This document shows positions 1 to 5,065 of a DNA stretch of 5,586 nt, one piece after another. The position numbers and the translations under genes were made by a program. The DNA is from Propionibacteriaceae bacterium (GTDB taxonomy: Bacteria; Actinomycetota; Actinomycetes; Propionibacteriales; Propionibacteriaceae): assembly GCA_027346035.1 (NCBI GenBank), contig DAIESZ010000216.1, forward strand, positions 1 through 5,586. Direction: 5' to 3'. Each line of letters opens with the position of its first letter. The first letter of the stretch is position 1. The notes under the pieces are model-generated. The model saw only the letters and a list, made by a program, of their open reading frames with translations, was not told where the DNA came from and did no database searches.

Positions 1-128
1 AACGCGACGACGCTGCGGACGCCGAGGGTGACCTTGCCCGGCCGGTCGAGCATCAGCCACACGACGAGGCCGGCGAGCGGTACGAGGAACGGTACGTATT
101 GGGCTGTCACGACGATGAAGGTATCCAC
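1..128 (-). CDS. Probable PAP2-family membrane phosphatase, N-terminal part only
   Basis: A minus-strand reading frame enters from the left edge; the first 42 codons of the gene are visible. The product begins VDTFIVVTAQYVPFLVPLAG and continues with a hydrophobic stretch (about residues 4-26) ending in WLMLDRPGKVTLGVRSVVA. A first membrane helix followed by a short basic loop resembles the N-terminus of actinobacterial PAP2/BcrC-like phosphatases, which dephosphorylate lipid pyrophosphates such as undecaprenyl diphosphate at the membrane. The catalytic PAP2 motifs would lie outside the window, so the family call is an inference. I chose GTG at 128-126 because G/C-ending codon use starts there and because TACGCT (140-135) lies exactly 6 nt upstream, fitting a leaderless start. 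An in-frame ATG at 188-186 has a GGGGAG-like ribosome site 8 nt upstream; it would add 20 residues whose codon use is poorer. The gene is divergent from the diiron protein gene. Confidence 0.55.
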   Translation of the reverse strand, partial: MDTFIVVTAQYVPFLVPLAGLVVWLMLDRPGKVTLGVRSVVA

Positions 129-134
129 CCGCGG

Positions 135-140
135 AGCGTA
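135..140 (-). promoter_or_regulatory. Putative -10 hexamer for a leaderless transcript of the PAP2-like gene
   Basis: Read on the minus strand the hexamer is TACGCT (TANNNT). Six bases separate it from GTG at 128, which puts the expected +1 on the first base of the start codon. No convincing -35 (TTGAC-like) is found 16-18 bp further upstream. Prediction by geometry only. Confidence 0.35.
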
Positions 141-192
141 GGGGTGCGTTGTGAAGAGATTGCTGAATCGGGCTCCCGCCCGTCCCATTTCG

Positions 193-198
193 TAGACT
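193..198 (+). promoter_or_regulatory. Putative -10 hexamer for a leaderless transcript of the diiron protein gene
   Basis: TAGACT is followed by six bases and then ATG at 205, so the expected +1 coincides with the A of the start codon. No Shine-Dalgarno sequence precedes this ATG. An in-frame TAG at 193-195, inside the hexamer itself, excludes any start further upstream. These facts fit leaderless expression, which is common in actinobacteria. No clear -35 is present at 16-18 bp. Confidence 0.45.
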
Positions 199-204
199 CC
201 CCAC

Positions 205-1089
205 ATGTCCCCCCGCGTCACCACCTCACAACTCATGGAGCACGTGCAGAAGCTGGGGGAGGAGCATCCGCCGCTTCGTCTCGAATCGGCCGACCGCACG
301 ATCAGGCATCCCGACCTCGTACGGAAGCGCTTCACCGGGGTGCTCAATTTCCTGGCCCGCGTCGAACTCGAGGTCGACCGGAACGTGCTCGAACTTCTGA
401 CGATCATGCCGAATCCGCGCGAGGTCGACCGTGTCTTCTACGCCGACGTCTGGTCCCACCAGGAGATGGCGCACGGCTACCTGCTCGATCAGCTGCAGGG
501 CGACCTCGGCATCACACCGGAAGAGCCCTATATGACCATTCCGCTGCGGATCAGACTCCTCGGCGCGCTGGCCCACTGGGAGCCGATCCAGCAGGTCAGC
601 CGGCTGCTCTACTACCTCACGGGAGCCGCGACCGAGCGGCAGGCCGTGCTCGCCTACTCGAAGCTGTCCGCGGCGCTGCTCGAGATGGGAGAGACGCCGA
701 CCGCGGAGACCGTCATCCAGCCCATCAAGCGGCAGGAACCCGGACACTTCGCCTTCTATCGGATGTCGGCGACCCAGATGATTCAGGACATGGAACTCGC
801 ACCCTGGCAGCTGTTCCTCGCGCGGCTGCTCCGCACCACGAACTTCACCCTGGTCGGGGTCGACTACGTGAAGAAGTACCAGCGCGACCTGGGCGGCGTC
901 CTCGTCGGGCTCGGCATGGACCAGGAGTTGGAGATCTACGCCCGGGAGATGGGCCGCGCCGAGGCCCAGCTGCTGTGGGCCCACCGCAAGGGCATGAAGT
1001 TCCCGCCCTACTTCCTCAAGGCGCTGCGTGAATCGGTCGAGATGTACCGGGGCCAGGGCAACTTCGACCGCCCCGGGAGCGGCACCTGA
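205..1089 (+). CDS. Ferritin-like diiron protein, substrate unknown
   Basis: The 294-residue soluble protein has the ligand pattern of a ferritin-like diiron four-helix bundle. The first helix carries E54/E56 (ARVELEVDRN). A second carries E87-x2-H90 (WSHQEMAHGYLLDQL). A third carries E144 (GAATERQAVLAYSKL). A fourth carries E178-x2-H181 (KRQEPGHFAFYR). Two E-x2-H pairs plus two more helical glutamates are what acyl-ACP desaturases, ribonucleotide reductase R2-like oxidases and related proteins use to bind two irons and activate O2. The length is close to that of acyl-ACP desaturases, but I do not recognise a characterised subfamily, so oxidase, desaturase or oxygenase chemistry is inference only. 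There is no signal peptide or membrane helix; W125 to Y137 is part of a bundle helix. The start is ATG at 205, since an in-frame stop lies at 193; ATG at 235 is a weaker alternative without a ribosome site. The gene is monocistronic as far as seen, divergent from the PAP2-like gene and convergent with the pxp genes. Confidence 0.75.
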   Translation: MSPRVTTSQLMEHVQKLGEEHPPLRLESADRTIRHPDLVRKRFTGVLNFLARVELEVDRNVLELLTIMPNPREVDRVFYADVWSHQEMAHGYLLDQLQGDLGITPEEPYMTIPLRIRLLGALAHWEPIQQVSRLLYYLTGAATERQAVLAYSKLSAALLEMGETPTAETVIQPIKRQEPGHFAFYRMSATQMIQDMELAPWQLFLARLLRTTNFTLVGVDYVKKYQRDLGGVLVGLGMDQELEIYAREMGRAEAQLLWAHRKGMKFPPYFLKALRESVEMYRGQGNFDRPGSGT

Positions 1090-1108
1090 GCCGGCGTCCC
1101 CCGGCTCA
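1087..1108. terminator. Possible bidirectional terminator hairpin spanning two convergent stop codons
   Basis: TGAGCCGG (1087-1094) and CCGGCTCA (1101-1108) are perfect 8-base inverted repeats around a 6-base loop. The outer three base pairs are the stop codons themselves: TGA of the diiron gene and, on the other strand, TGA of pxpBC. No U-tract follows on either side, so this would be an actinobacterial-type I-shaped hairpin rather than a classic intrinsic terminator. Only 16 bp separate the two coding regions, leaving no other place for a terminator without entering a gene. Confidence 0.5.
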
Positions 1109-2650
1109 CCAGGGCCGCGGGACGACCCGCATCCGTACGGTGTCGCCCGGTCGGCACTGGGCGAGCAGGTCGGTGTCGTCGTCGACGACCACGGCGATGA
1201 CCGGGTAGCCCCCGGTCGTCGGATGGTCGGCCAGGAAGATCAGCGGCTCACCCGAGGCCGGCACCTGCACCGCGCCCCGCACGACGCCCTCGCTCGGACG
1301 CTCGCCGGCCCGGCGACGCTGCAGGGTTCCTCCGTCGAGGCGGACGCCGACCCGGTCGCTGTGGCTGCTCACCCGCCACGTGGTGGTGGTGAGGCGGGCG
1401 ATCGACGCGGCGTCGAACCAGTCGTCGGCGGGCCCGAGCACCACGCGGAGCGTCACACCACCCCACCGGTGCGCGGCGGGTGTGAGGTCACTCGAGCGCA
1501 CCACACCTCCGGGGTCGGACCCGACGCGCAACCGGTCGCCGACCCGCAGCGGAGGCGGCCCGAGGCCCGTCGTGGGGTCGCCGGAGCGGGAGCCGAGAAC
1601 GCGTTCGGCGGCGACCCCGCCGCGCACCGCCAGGTAACTGCGCACGCCGTGGCCGGGAACCCCGACCGCGATCCGCGCCCCGGCCGGCACGTGCACCGGT
1701 GACGCCCAGGCCACCGGCCGACCGGACACCGCCAGCGGGGCCGGCGCTCCGGTGGCGGCGACGAGCAGGTCGCTGACCGCGTGCAGTTCCAGCCCGCCGA
1801 GCAACAGCTCGATGGTCGCGGCATCTTCCGGGTTGCCGACCAGCCGGTTGGCCAGCCGGTGTGCGACCCGGTCGGCGGCCCCGCCCGTCGGGACGCCGAC
1901 CGCACCGAGCCCGTGGCGTCCGAGGTCCTCGATGAGCGCGAGCGGCCCGACGGCGACGACCTCGGCGTCGCTCACGCCGGGAGAATCTCCACGAGATGCT
2001 GCCGATGTCGCGTCGGACGCGGGCCCGTCGCCCAGGGGGCCGGCGTCGACGAAGCGCACCCGGCGTCCCGGCGTGAGCAGGCCTGGCGGATCTCGACGCA
2101 CGTCCCAGACCGGCAGGCGGGTGCGCCCGATGATCTGCCAGCCGCCGGGCGAGGCCTGCGGGTAGATGCCGGTCCAGCGGCCGGCCAGCCCCACCGCCCC
2201 CGCCGGGATGCGGGTGCGGGGCGACCGGCGGCGCGGCACCTCGGGCGCCTCCCCGGGACCGCCGAGGTAGCCGAAGCCGGGCAGGAACCCGCCGAACTCG
2301 ACCGTGAACACCTGCGAGGTGTGCCAGGCGACCAGGCCGGCCGCGTCCGTGCCGAGCAGGGGCGCCACCTCGTCGAGGTCTTCGCCGTCGTAGCTGGTGG
2401 GGACGACCAGGGGTTCGCCGGCGTCGACGGGCAGTCGGACGCCGACGGCGTCGACACGCGGGAGGTCGCGGACCGCCGCGGCCAGCCGGTCGGGACCGTC
2501 GAAGCGCAGCAACACCGTTGTGGCCGCTGGGACCAGGTCGATGAGCCCGGGCGGCGGGTCGTCGCGCAGGGCGGCGTCGACCGCGCGCCGCACGCGGGCG
2601 TCGGGCAGTTCGAGCAGCAACGCCCGGTCGCCGGCCGGCAGCACCCTCAC
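1106..2650 (-). CDS. pxpBC: 5-oxoprolinase subunits B and C, fused (PxpB-PxpC)
   Basis: This 514-residue protein fuses the KipI/PxpB and KipA/PxpC families, which with PxpA hydrolyse 5-oxoproline to glutamate using ATP in the cytoplasm. The PxpB part spans about residues 1-205 and shows GGFLPGFGYLGG (120-131), RIPAGAVGLAGRWTGIYP (147-164) and SPGGWQIIGRT (167-177). The PxpC part spans about 229-514 and shows ALIEDLGRHGLGAVGVPTGG (238-257), the N-RLVGN region (268-273), SYLAVRGG (338-345) and LADHPTTGGYPVIAVV (473-488). Both halves look near full length (about 205 and 286 residues; E. coli PxpB and PxpC are about 218 and 310). The GTG start at 2650 overlaps the pxpA stop as GTGA, implying translational coupling; the frame stays open further upstream only as antiparallel shadow. 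The linker (206-228) has unusual A/T-ending codons. Such fusions are known in actinobacteria, often named 5-oxoprolinase/urea amidolyase family proteins. The C-terminus abuts a hairpin shared with the convergent gene. Confidence 0.93.
   Translation of the reverse strand: MRVLPAGDRALLLELPDARVRRAVDAALRDDPPPGLIDLVPAATTVLLRFDGPDRLAAAVRDLPRVDAVGVRLPVDAGEPLVVPTSYDGEDLDEVAPLLGTDAAGLVAWHTSQVFTVEFGGFLPGFGYLGGPGEAPEVPRRRSPRTRIPAGAVGLAGRWTGIYPQASPGGWQIIGRTRLPVWDVRRDPPGLLTPGRRVRFVDAGPLGDGPASDATSAASRGDSPGVSDAEVVAVGPLALIEDLGRHGLGAVGVPTGGAADRVAHRLANRLVGNPEDAATIELLLGGLELHAVSDLLVAATGAPAPLAVSGRPVAWASPVHVPAGARIAVGVPGHGVRSYLAVRGGVAAERVLGSRSGDPTTGLGPPPLRVGDRLRVGSDPGGVVRSSDLTPAAHRWGGVTLRVVLGPADDWFDAASIARLTTTTWRVSSHSDRVGVRLDGGTLQRRRAGERPSEGVVRGAVQVPASGEPLIFLADHPTTGGYPVIAVVVDDDTDLLAQCRPGDTVRMRVVPRPW
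2647..2650 (-). other. GTGA stop/start overlap coupling pxpA to pxpBC
   Basis: On the minus strand the pxpBC start GTG (2650-2648) shares bases with the pxpA stop TGA (2649-2647). The only ribosome-site-like sequence is GAGGTG about 11 nt upstream, inside the last codons of pxpA, so translation of the second gene probably depends on termination of the first. Confidence 0.8.
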
Positions 2651-3411
2651 GGGAGTGACCGCACCTCGACACCCGAGCTGGTGAGCGCGTCGCGCACCGC
2701 GAGGGCCATCGCCACTGCGCCCGGGCTGTCGCCGTGGACGCAGATCGAGTCGGCCTCGACCGGGACCGTGGTGCCGTCGAGCGCCTCGACGACCCCGGAG
2801 GTCGCCAGGCGCACCATCCGCCCGGCGACCACGGCCGGGTCGTGCAGGACGGCTCCTTCGCGTCCGCGGGGCACCAGCGTTCCCTCGGGGGTGTAGGACC
2901 GGTCGGCGAAGGCCTCGCGCCGGATCGCCACTCCGGACGCCGCGGCGAGCTCGAGCGCGAGCGAGCCGGGCAGGCCGAGCAGCGCGAGTCCGGTGACCTC
3001 GCAGGCGCGCACGACGGCCCGTGCCTGATCCTCGTGGTGGACGATCGCGTTGTAGAGGGCTCCGTGTGGCTTCACGTAGCTGACGCGGACGCCGGCGGCG
3101 TCCGCGACCCCTCGCAGGGCGGCGATCTGGTAGAGCACGTCGACGAACAGTTCCTCGGGGTGCACGTCGATGAACCGGCGTCCGAACCCGGCGAGGTCGC
3201 GGTAGGACACGTGCGCGCCGACCGCGACACCCCGCTCCGCGGCCAGCTCGCAGGTGCGCAGCATCACGCCCGGATCGCCGGCGTGGAACCCGCAGGCGAT
3301 GTTGGCGGAGGTCACCACCCCGAGCAGGGCCTCGTCGTCGCCCATGCTCCACGGGCCGAACGACTCCCCGAGATCGGCATTGAGGTCGATGGTCACCTGC
3401 ATGGCGTCCAT
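2647..3411 (-). CDS. pxpA: 5-oxoprolinase subunit A (LamB/YcsF family)
   Basis: This 254-residue cytoplasmic protein matches the PxpA/YcsF family over its full length and is close to the usual 245-255 residues. In order it shows IDLNADLGESFG (8-19), SANIACGFHAGDP (35-47), GVAVGAHVSYRDLAGFGRR (61-79), YVKPHGALYN (112-121), an ADRSYTPEGTLVPR segment, and VEADSICVHGDSPGA near the C-terminus. The conserved Asp and His residues of these motifs are all present. PxpA acts with PxpB and PxpC in ATP-dependent opening of 5-oxoproline (pyroglutamate) to glutamate, which removes a spontaneously formed damage product of glutamine and glutamyl compounds. ATG at 3411-3409 was preferred because GGGGGGTGA lies just upstream (ending 4 nt before the ATG); ATG at 3402 is a shorter alternative. 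The frame stays open to 3663, but that extension crosses the divergent promoter region and lacks family similarity. The downstream neighbour is the PxpB-PxpC fusion, joined by a 4-base overlap. No transporter gene accompanies the set inside the window. Confidence 0.95.
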   Translation of the reverse strand: MDAMQVTIDLNADLGESFGPWSMGDDEALLGVVTSANIACGFHAGDPGVMLRTCELAAERGVAVGAHVSYRDLAGFGRRFIDVHPEELFVDVLYQIAALRGVADAAGVRVSYVKPHGALYNAIVHHEDQARAVVRACEVTGLALLGLPGSLALELAAASGVAIRREAFADRSYTPEGTLVPRGREGAVLHDPAVVAGRMVRLATSGVVEALDGTTVPVEADSICVHGDSPGAVAMALAVRDALTSSGVEVRSLP

Positions 3412-3511
3412 GGTGTCACCCCCCGCACCCTGCTCCGCAACGATGCCCCGGCTGGTCGGCCTCCACGGGGCCCGGAGTAGCCTTCTGGCATTCGTCGGAC
3501 GTGGAGGAACC
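3412..3511. promoter_or_regulatory. Divergent intergenic region between pxpA and the DUF2892 gene
   Basis: These 100 bp must hold the promoters of both the pxp genes and the plus-strand small-gene set. On the plus strand TAGCCT (3478-3483) is a possible -10, giving an expected +1 near 3490 and a 22-nt leader with a ribosome site. No convincing -35 was found for it, and no clear -10 was found for the minus direction. An 8-bp inverted repeat, CCTCCACG (3460-3467) and CGTGGAGG (3500-3507), spans most of the right half. Confidence 0.4.
3503..3507 (+). promoter_or_regulatory. Strong ribosome binding site of the DUF2892 gene
   Basis: GGAGG lies 4 nt before ATG at 3512. It decides the start of the 67-residue gene against the longer in-frame open frame beginning at 3254, which is mostly antisense to pxpA. 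The site is also the right arm of an inverted repeat whose left arm (3460-3464, CCTCC) could mask it in RNA. Confidence 0.75.
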
Positions 3512-3715
3512 ATGAACCTGGCCGTGAATGAAGGACGCGTCGACCGAGCCCTGCGCGGGACCGGTGCGGTGGTCGCGCTCGTGAGCATCTTCGCCTGTCC
3601 CGACAGGGTTGGGAAGGGGATCTCGGCGGCGCTCGCCGCCTTCCTCGGCGTGACCGCGGTCACCGGCTCATGTCCCTGTTACCGCCTGTTGGGCGTCAAC
3701 ACCCTCGACAAGTGA
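3512..3715 (+). CDS. Small DUF2892-type (YgaP-like) inner-membrane protein
   Basis: This 67-residue protein has an N-terminal NEGRVDRALRG segment, two hydrophobic helices (about residues 14-29 and 37-52) and a C-terminal SCPCYRLLGVNT motif. That order, with a short polar N-terminus containing a D-R pair, two helices and a CP-Y-LLG-NT end, is typical of DUF2892 proteins, which are usually 60-70 residues and sit in the cytoplasmic membrane. Some relatives are fused to or located beside rhodanese domains, so a sulfur or thiol role is sometimes suggested; none is shown here. Compared with the usual CPLY ending, this protein has C54-P-C56, plus C29 at the end of helix 1. ATG at 3512 is supported by GGAGG 4 nt upstream. 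It is the first gene of a tight plus-strand set: 6 nt to the four-Cys protein and then DUF2891. Confidence 0.8.
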   Translation: MNLAVNEGRVDRALRGTGAVVALVSIFACPDRVGKGISAALAAFLGVTAVTGSCPCYRLLGVNTLDK

Positions 3716-3721
3716 GGCGCG

Positions 3722-3910
3722 ATGGCCCGTCCCCAACCGAAGTGCCCGATCCGCGCGGGTGAGCGCTGCAGCCAGTGCGTGCCCGGCGCCACCGGTCCCG
3801 ACGACTGCGGGCTCGTGTGGCTCGTGAAGAGCGACCCGGGGATGGCCGACGAGCTGCTGGCCGCGCGCCGGGAGCTCGACGAGGAACTCGCCGAGCGGGG
3901 CGCCAGGTGA
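3722..3910 (+). CDS. Small four-cysteine protein, uncharacterised (DUF6767-like)
   Basis: This 62-residue soluble protein has four cysteines (C8, C16, C19, C29) spaced C-x7-C-x2-C-x9-C, then GLVWLVKSDP and a charged helical tail from about residue 39 ([20 protein letters not shown]). The PKCPIRAGERC and CVPGATGPDDCGLV segments resemble a small conserved actinobacterial family that I believe is DUF6767; this is from memory and unchecked. The cysteine spacing could bind zinc or an Fe-S cluster, but it is not a standard zinc-ribbon pattern because the outer spacings are long. ATG at 3722 is supported by TGAGG (3713-3717), which overlaps the stop codon of the preceding gene. The C-terminus overlaps the start of the DUF2891 gene by four bases. 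The position between the two argues for a common transcript and shared regulation. Function unknown. Confidence 0.75.
   Translation: MARPQPKCPIRAGERCSQCVPGATGPDDCGLVWLVKSDPGMADELLAARRELDEELAERGAR
3907..3910 (+). other. GTGA overlap joining the four-Cys gene to the DUF2891 gene
   Basis: The start GTG (3907-3909) and stop TGA (3908-3910) share bases. A GCGGGG stretch a few bases upstream can serve as a weak ribosome site. The overlap fixes the DUF2891 start; the frame is open back to 3775, but that part only shadows the four-Cys gene. Confidence 0.7.
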
Positions 3911-4929
3911 CGGCGTCCGACCCCCGGATCGCCTGGGCCGATACCGCTCTGCGGGTGCTCACCACACCCTGGCCGTGGGCGAGCGGGCACATGTCCCGCG
4001 ATGAGGACGACTGCGACGTCACCCCGTGGGAGTTGCATCCGAGCTTCCACGGAAGCCTCGACTGGCACTCGTCATGTCACATGCAGTGGTCGGCGATCCA
4101 GCTGCTGGACAGCGACGCCGAGATCCCCGAGGACACCGCGTCCAGCCTGCTGGGGCAGCTCGACCTTCGACTCACGGCGACAGCGATCGGGGCCGAGGCC
4201 GACTACCTCAGGACGCACCGGGGCTTCGAACGTCCCTACGGGTGGGGCTGGGCGGTGCGGCTCGCCGCGGCCGCCACCACCTCGAGCCAGGACTGCGCCG
4301 CACCGTGGGCACAGGCGATCCAGCCCCTCGCCGAGACCGTAGCGTGGCTCACCCTCGACTGGCTGCCCAAGCAGGTGCTGCCGGTGCGTCATGGCGTCCA
4401 CCAGAACAGCGCGTTCGGGCTCGGCCTGCTGCGCGACGGCTTCGACGTGCTCGGGCGCCGCGACGTCGTCGAGGCCATCGACGCCCGGGCGCGTGACTGG
4501 TTCTTCGACGATCGCGACTACCCCAGCCGCTGGGAGCCCAGCGGCACCGACTTCCTGTCGCCCGCGCTGTGCGAGGCCGACCTGATGCGTCGCGTGCTCG
4601 CACCGGCCGACTTCGGCGACTGGCTCGGCGCGTTCCTGCCGCACCTCGGCGGCTGGGGTGACCGGCTGCTCGAGGTGCCCCGTGTCGGTGACGTGCACGA
4701 CGGGCAGATGGTGCACCAGTTCGGTCTTGCACTGTCGCGGGCCGCCCAGCTGCGGGCGTTCAGCCCGTTCCTGAGATCCGATCGCGCCGAACGGGTCGAG
4801 GTGGCCGCGTCCGCGATGGTCGCCGCAGCCTCCGACCAGATCACGTCGGGCGACTTCATGAGCACCCACTGGCTGGTCACGTTCGCCCTCCTGGCGGAGA
4901 CCGCCGACAGACCTCCGGCGACATCGTAG
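3907..4929 (+). CDS. DUF2891 family protein
   Basis: This 340-residue soluble protein has no signal peptide and no membrane helix. It matches the DUF2891 family along its length: [18 protein letters not shown] (44-61), [11 protein letters not shown] (105-115), [14 protein letters not shown] (161-174), [18 protein letters not shown] (210-227), a GLALSRA segment (273-279), and [15 protein letters not shown] near the end. The invariant His, Trp and acidic residues in these helical blocks suggest an all-helical barrel-like enzyme, possibly acting on a carbohydrate-like ligand. This is my reading of the residue pattern; no activity is established that I know of. Length is typical. GTG at 3907 was chosen because it overlaps the upstream stop and keeps the [11 protein letters not shown] segment; ATG at 3991 would cut close to the first family motif. 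It is the third gene of a coupled set with a DUF2892 membrane protein and a four-Cys protein. TAG at 4927-4929 ends it, with no clear terminator behind it. Confidence 0.88.
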   Translation: MTASDPRIAWADTALRVLTTPWPWASGHMSRDEDDCDVTPWELHPSFHGSLDWHSSCHMQWSAIQLLDSDAEIPEDTASSLLGQLDLRLTATAIGAEADYLRTHRGFERPYGWGWAVRLAAAATTSSQDCAAPWAQAIQPLAETVAWLTLDWLPKQVLPVRHGVHQNSAFGLGLLRDGFDVLGRRDVVEAIDARARDWFFDDRDYPSRWEPSGTDFLSPALCEADLMRRVLAPADFGDWLGAFLPHLGGWGDRLLEVPRVGDVHDGQMVHQFGLALSRAAQLRAFSPFLRSDRAERVEVAASAMVAAASDQITSGDFMSTHWLVTFALLAETADRPPATS

Positions 4930-4979
4930 GCCGGAGCGCCACCACTCGGTCCCCCTGCCGTCGCCGGCCGGTCCGTCGA

Positions 4980-4985
4980 TAGGCT
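4980..4985 (+). promoter_or_regulatory. Possible -10 hexamer for the trpB2-like gene
   Basis: TAGGCT fits TANNNT and would place +1 near 4992, giving a leader of about 74 nt before GTG at 5066. No good -35 is seen at 16-18 bp. A 13-bp palindrome (4985-4997) overlaps the expected +1. Confidence 0.3.
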
Positions 4986-4997
4986 CGACCCGGTCGA
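4985..4997. repeat. 13-bp palindrome at a possible transcription start
   Basis: TCGACC and GGTCGA are perfect inverted arms around a single C at 4991. Its position just behind a TAGGCT hexamer is what a repressor operator would occupy. In GC-rich DNA such palindromes also arise by chance, so function is conjecture. Confidence 0.35.
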
Positions 4998-5020
4998 ACG
5001 CCGCGGCGCCGACCCGACGC

Positions 5021-5035
5021 CGCCGGTCACCGGCG
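5021..5035. repeat. 15-bp palindrome in the trpB2 leader
   Basis: CGCCGGT and ACCGGCG are perfect inverted arms around C5028, ending 18 bp before the GAGGAG ribosome site. As RNA it would form a 6-bp stem with a 3-base loop. It could be an operator, a weak terminator for the upstream set, or chance. Confidence 0.35.
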
Positions 5036-5065
5036 CGAGATCCTTCACCCGATGAGGAGCGTGAC

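Noticed and set aside
226..984. A 252-codon antisense open frame opposite the diiron protein gene
   Set aside because: Its sequence is low-complexity shadow of a GC-rich gene, without recognisable motifs or a ribosome site, while the plus-strand frame has clear diiron motifs.
99..1031. A 310-codon plus-strand frame overlapping the diiron gene
   Set aside because: The translation is Arg/Pro/Gly-rich with no family motifs, the usual signature of an out-of-frame reading of GC-rich coding sequence.
2651..3352. N-terminal extension of the pxpBC frame
   Set aside because: The frame stays open opposite and within pxpA only because of base composition; the PxpB family similarity starts at the GTG at 2650, coupled to the pxpA stop.
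3412..3663. N-terminal extension of pxpA (open frame to 3663)
   Set aside because: PxpA family similarity begins at IDLNADLGES, and the extension overlaps the well-supported DUF2892 gene on the other strand.
4929..4969. GGCCGG (4929-4934) and CCGGCC (4964-4969) as a terminator after the DUF2891 gene
   Set aside because: The arms are only 6 bp and the loop is 29 nt with no U-tract; chance occurrence is likely in this composition.
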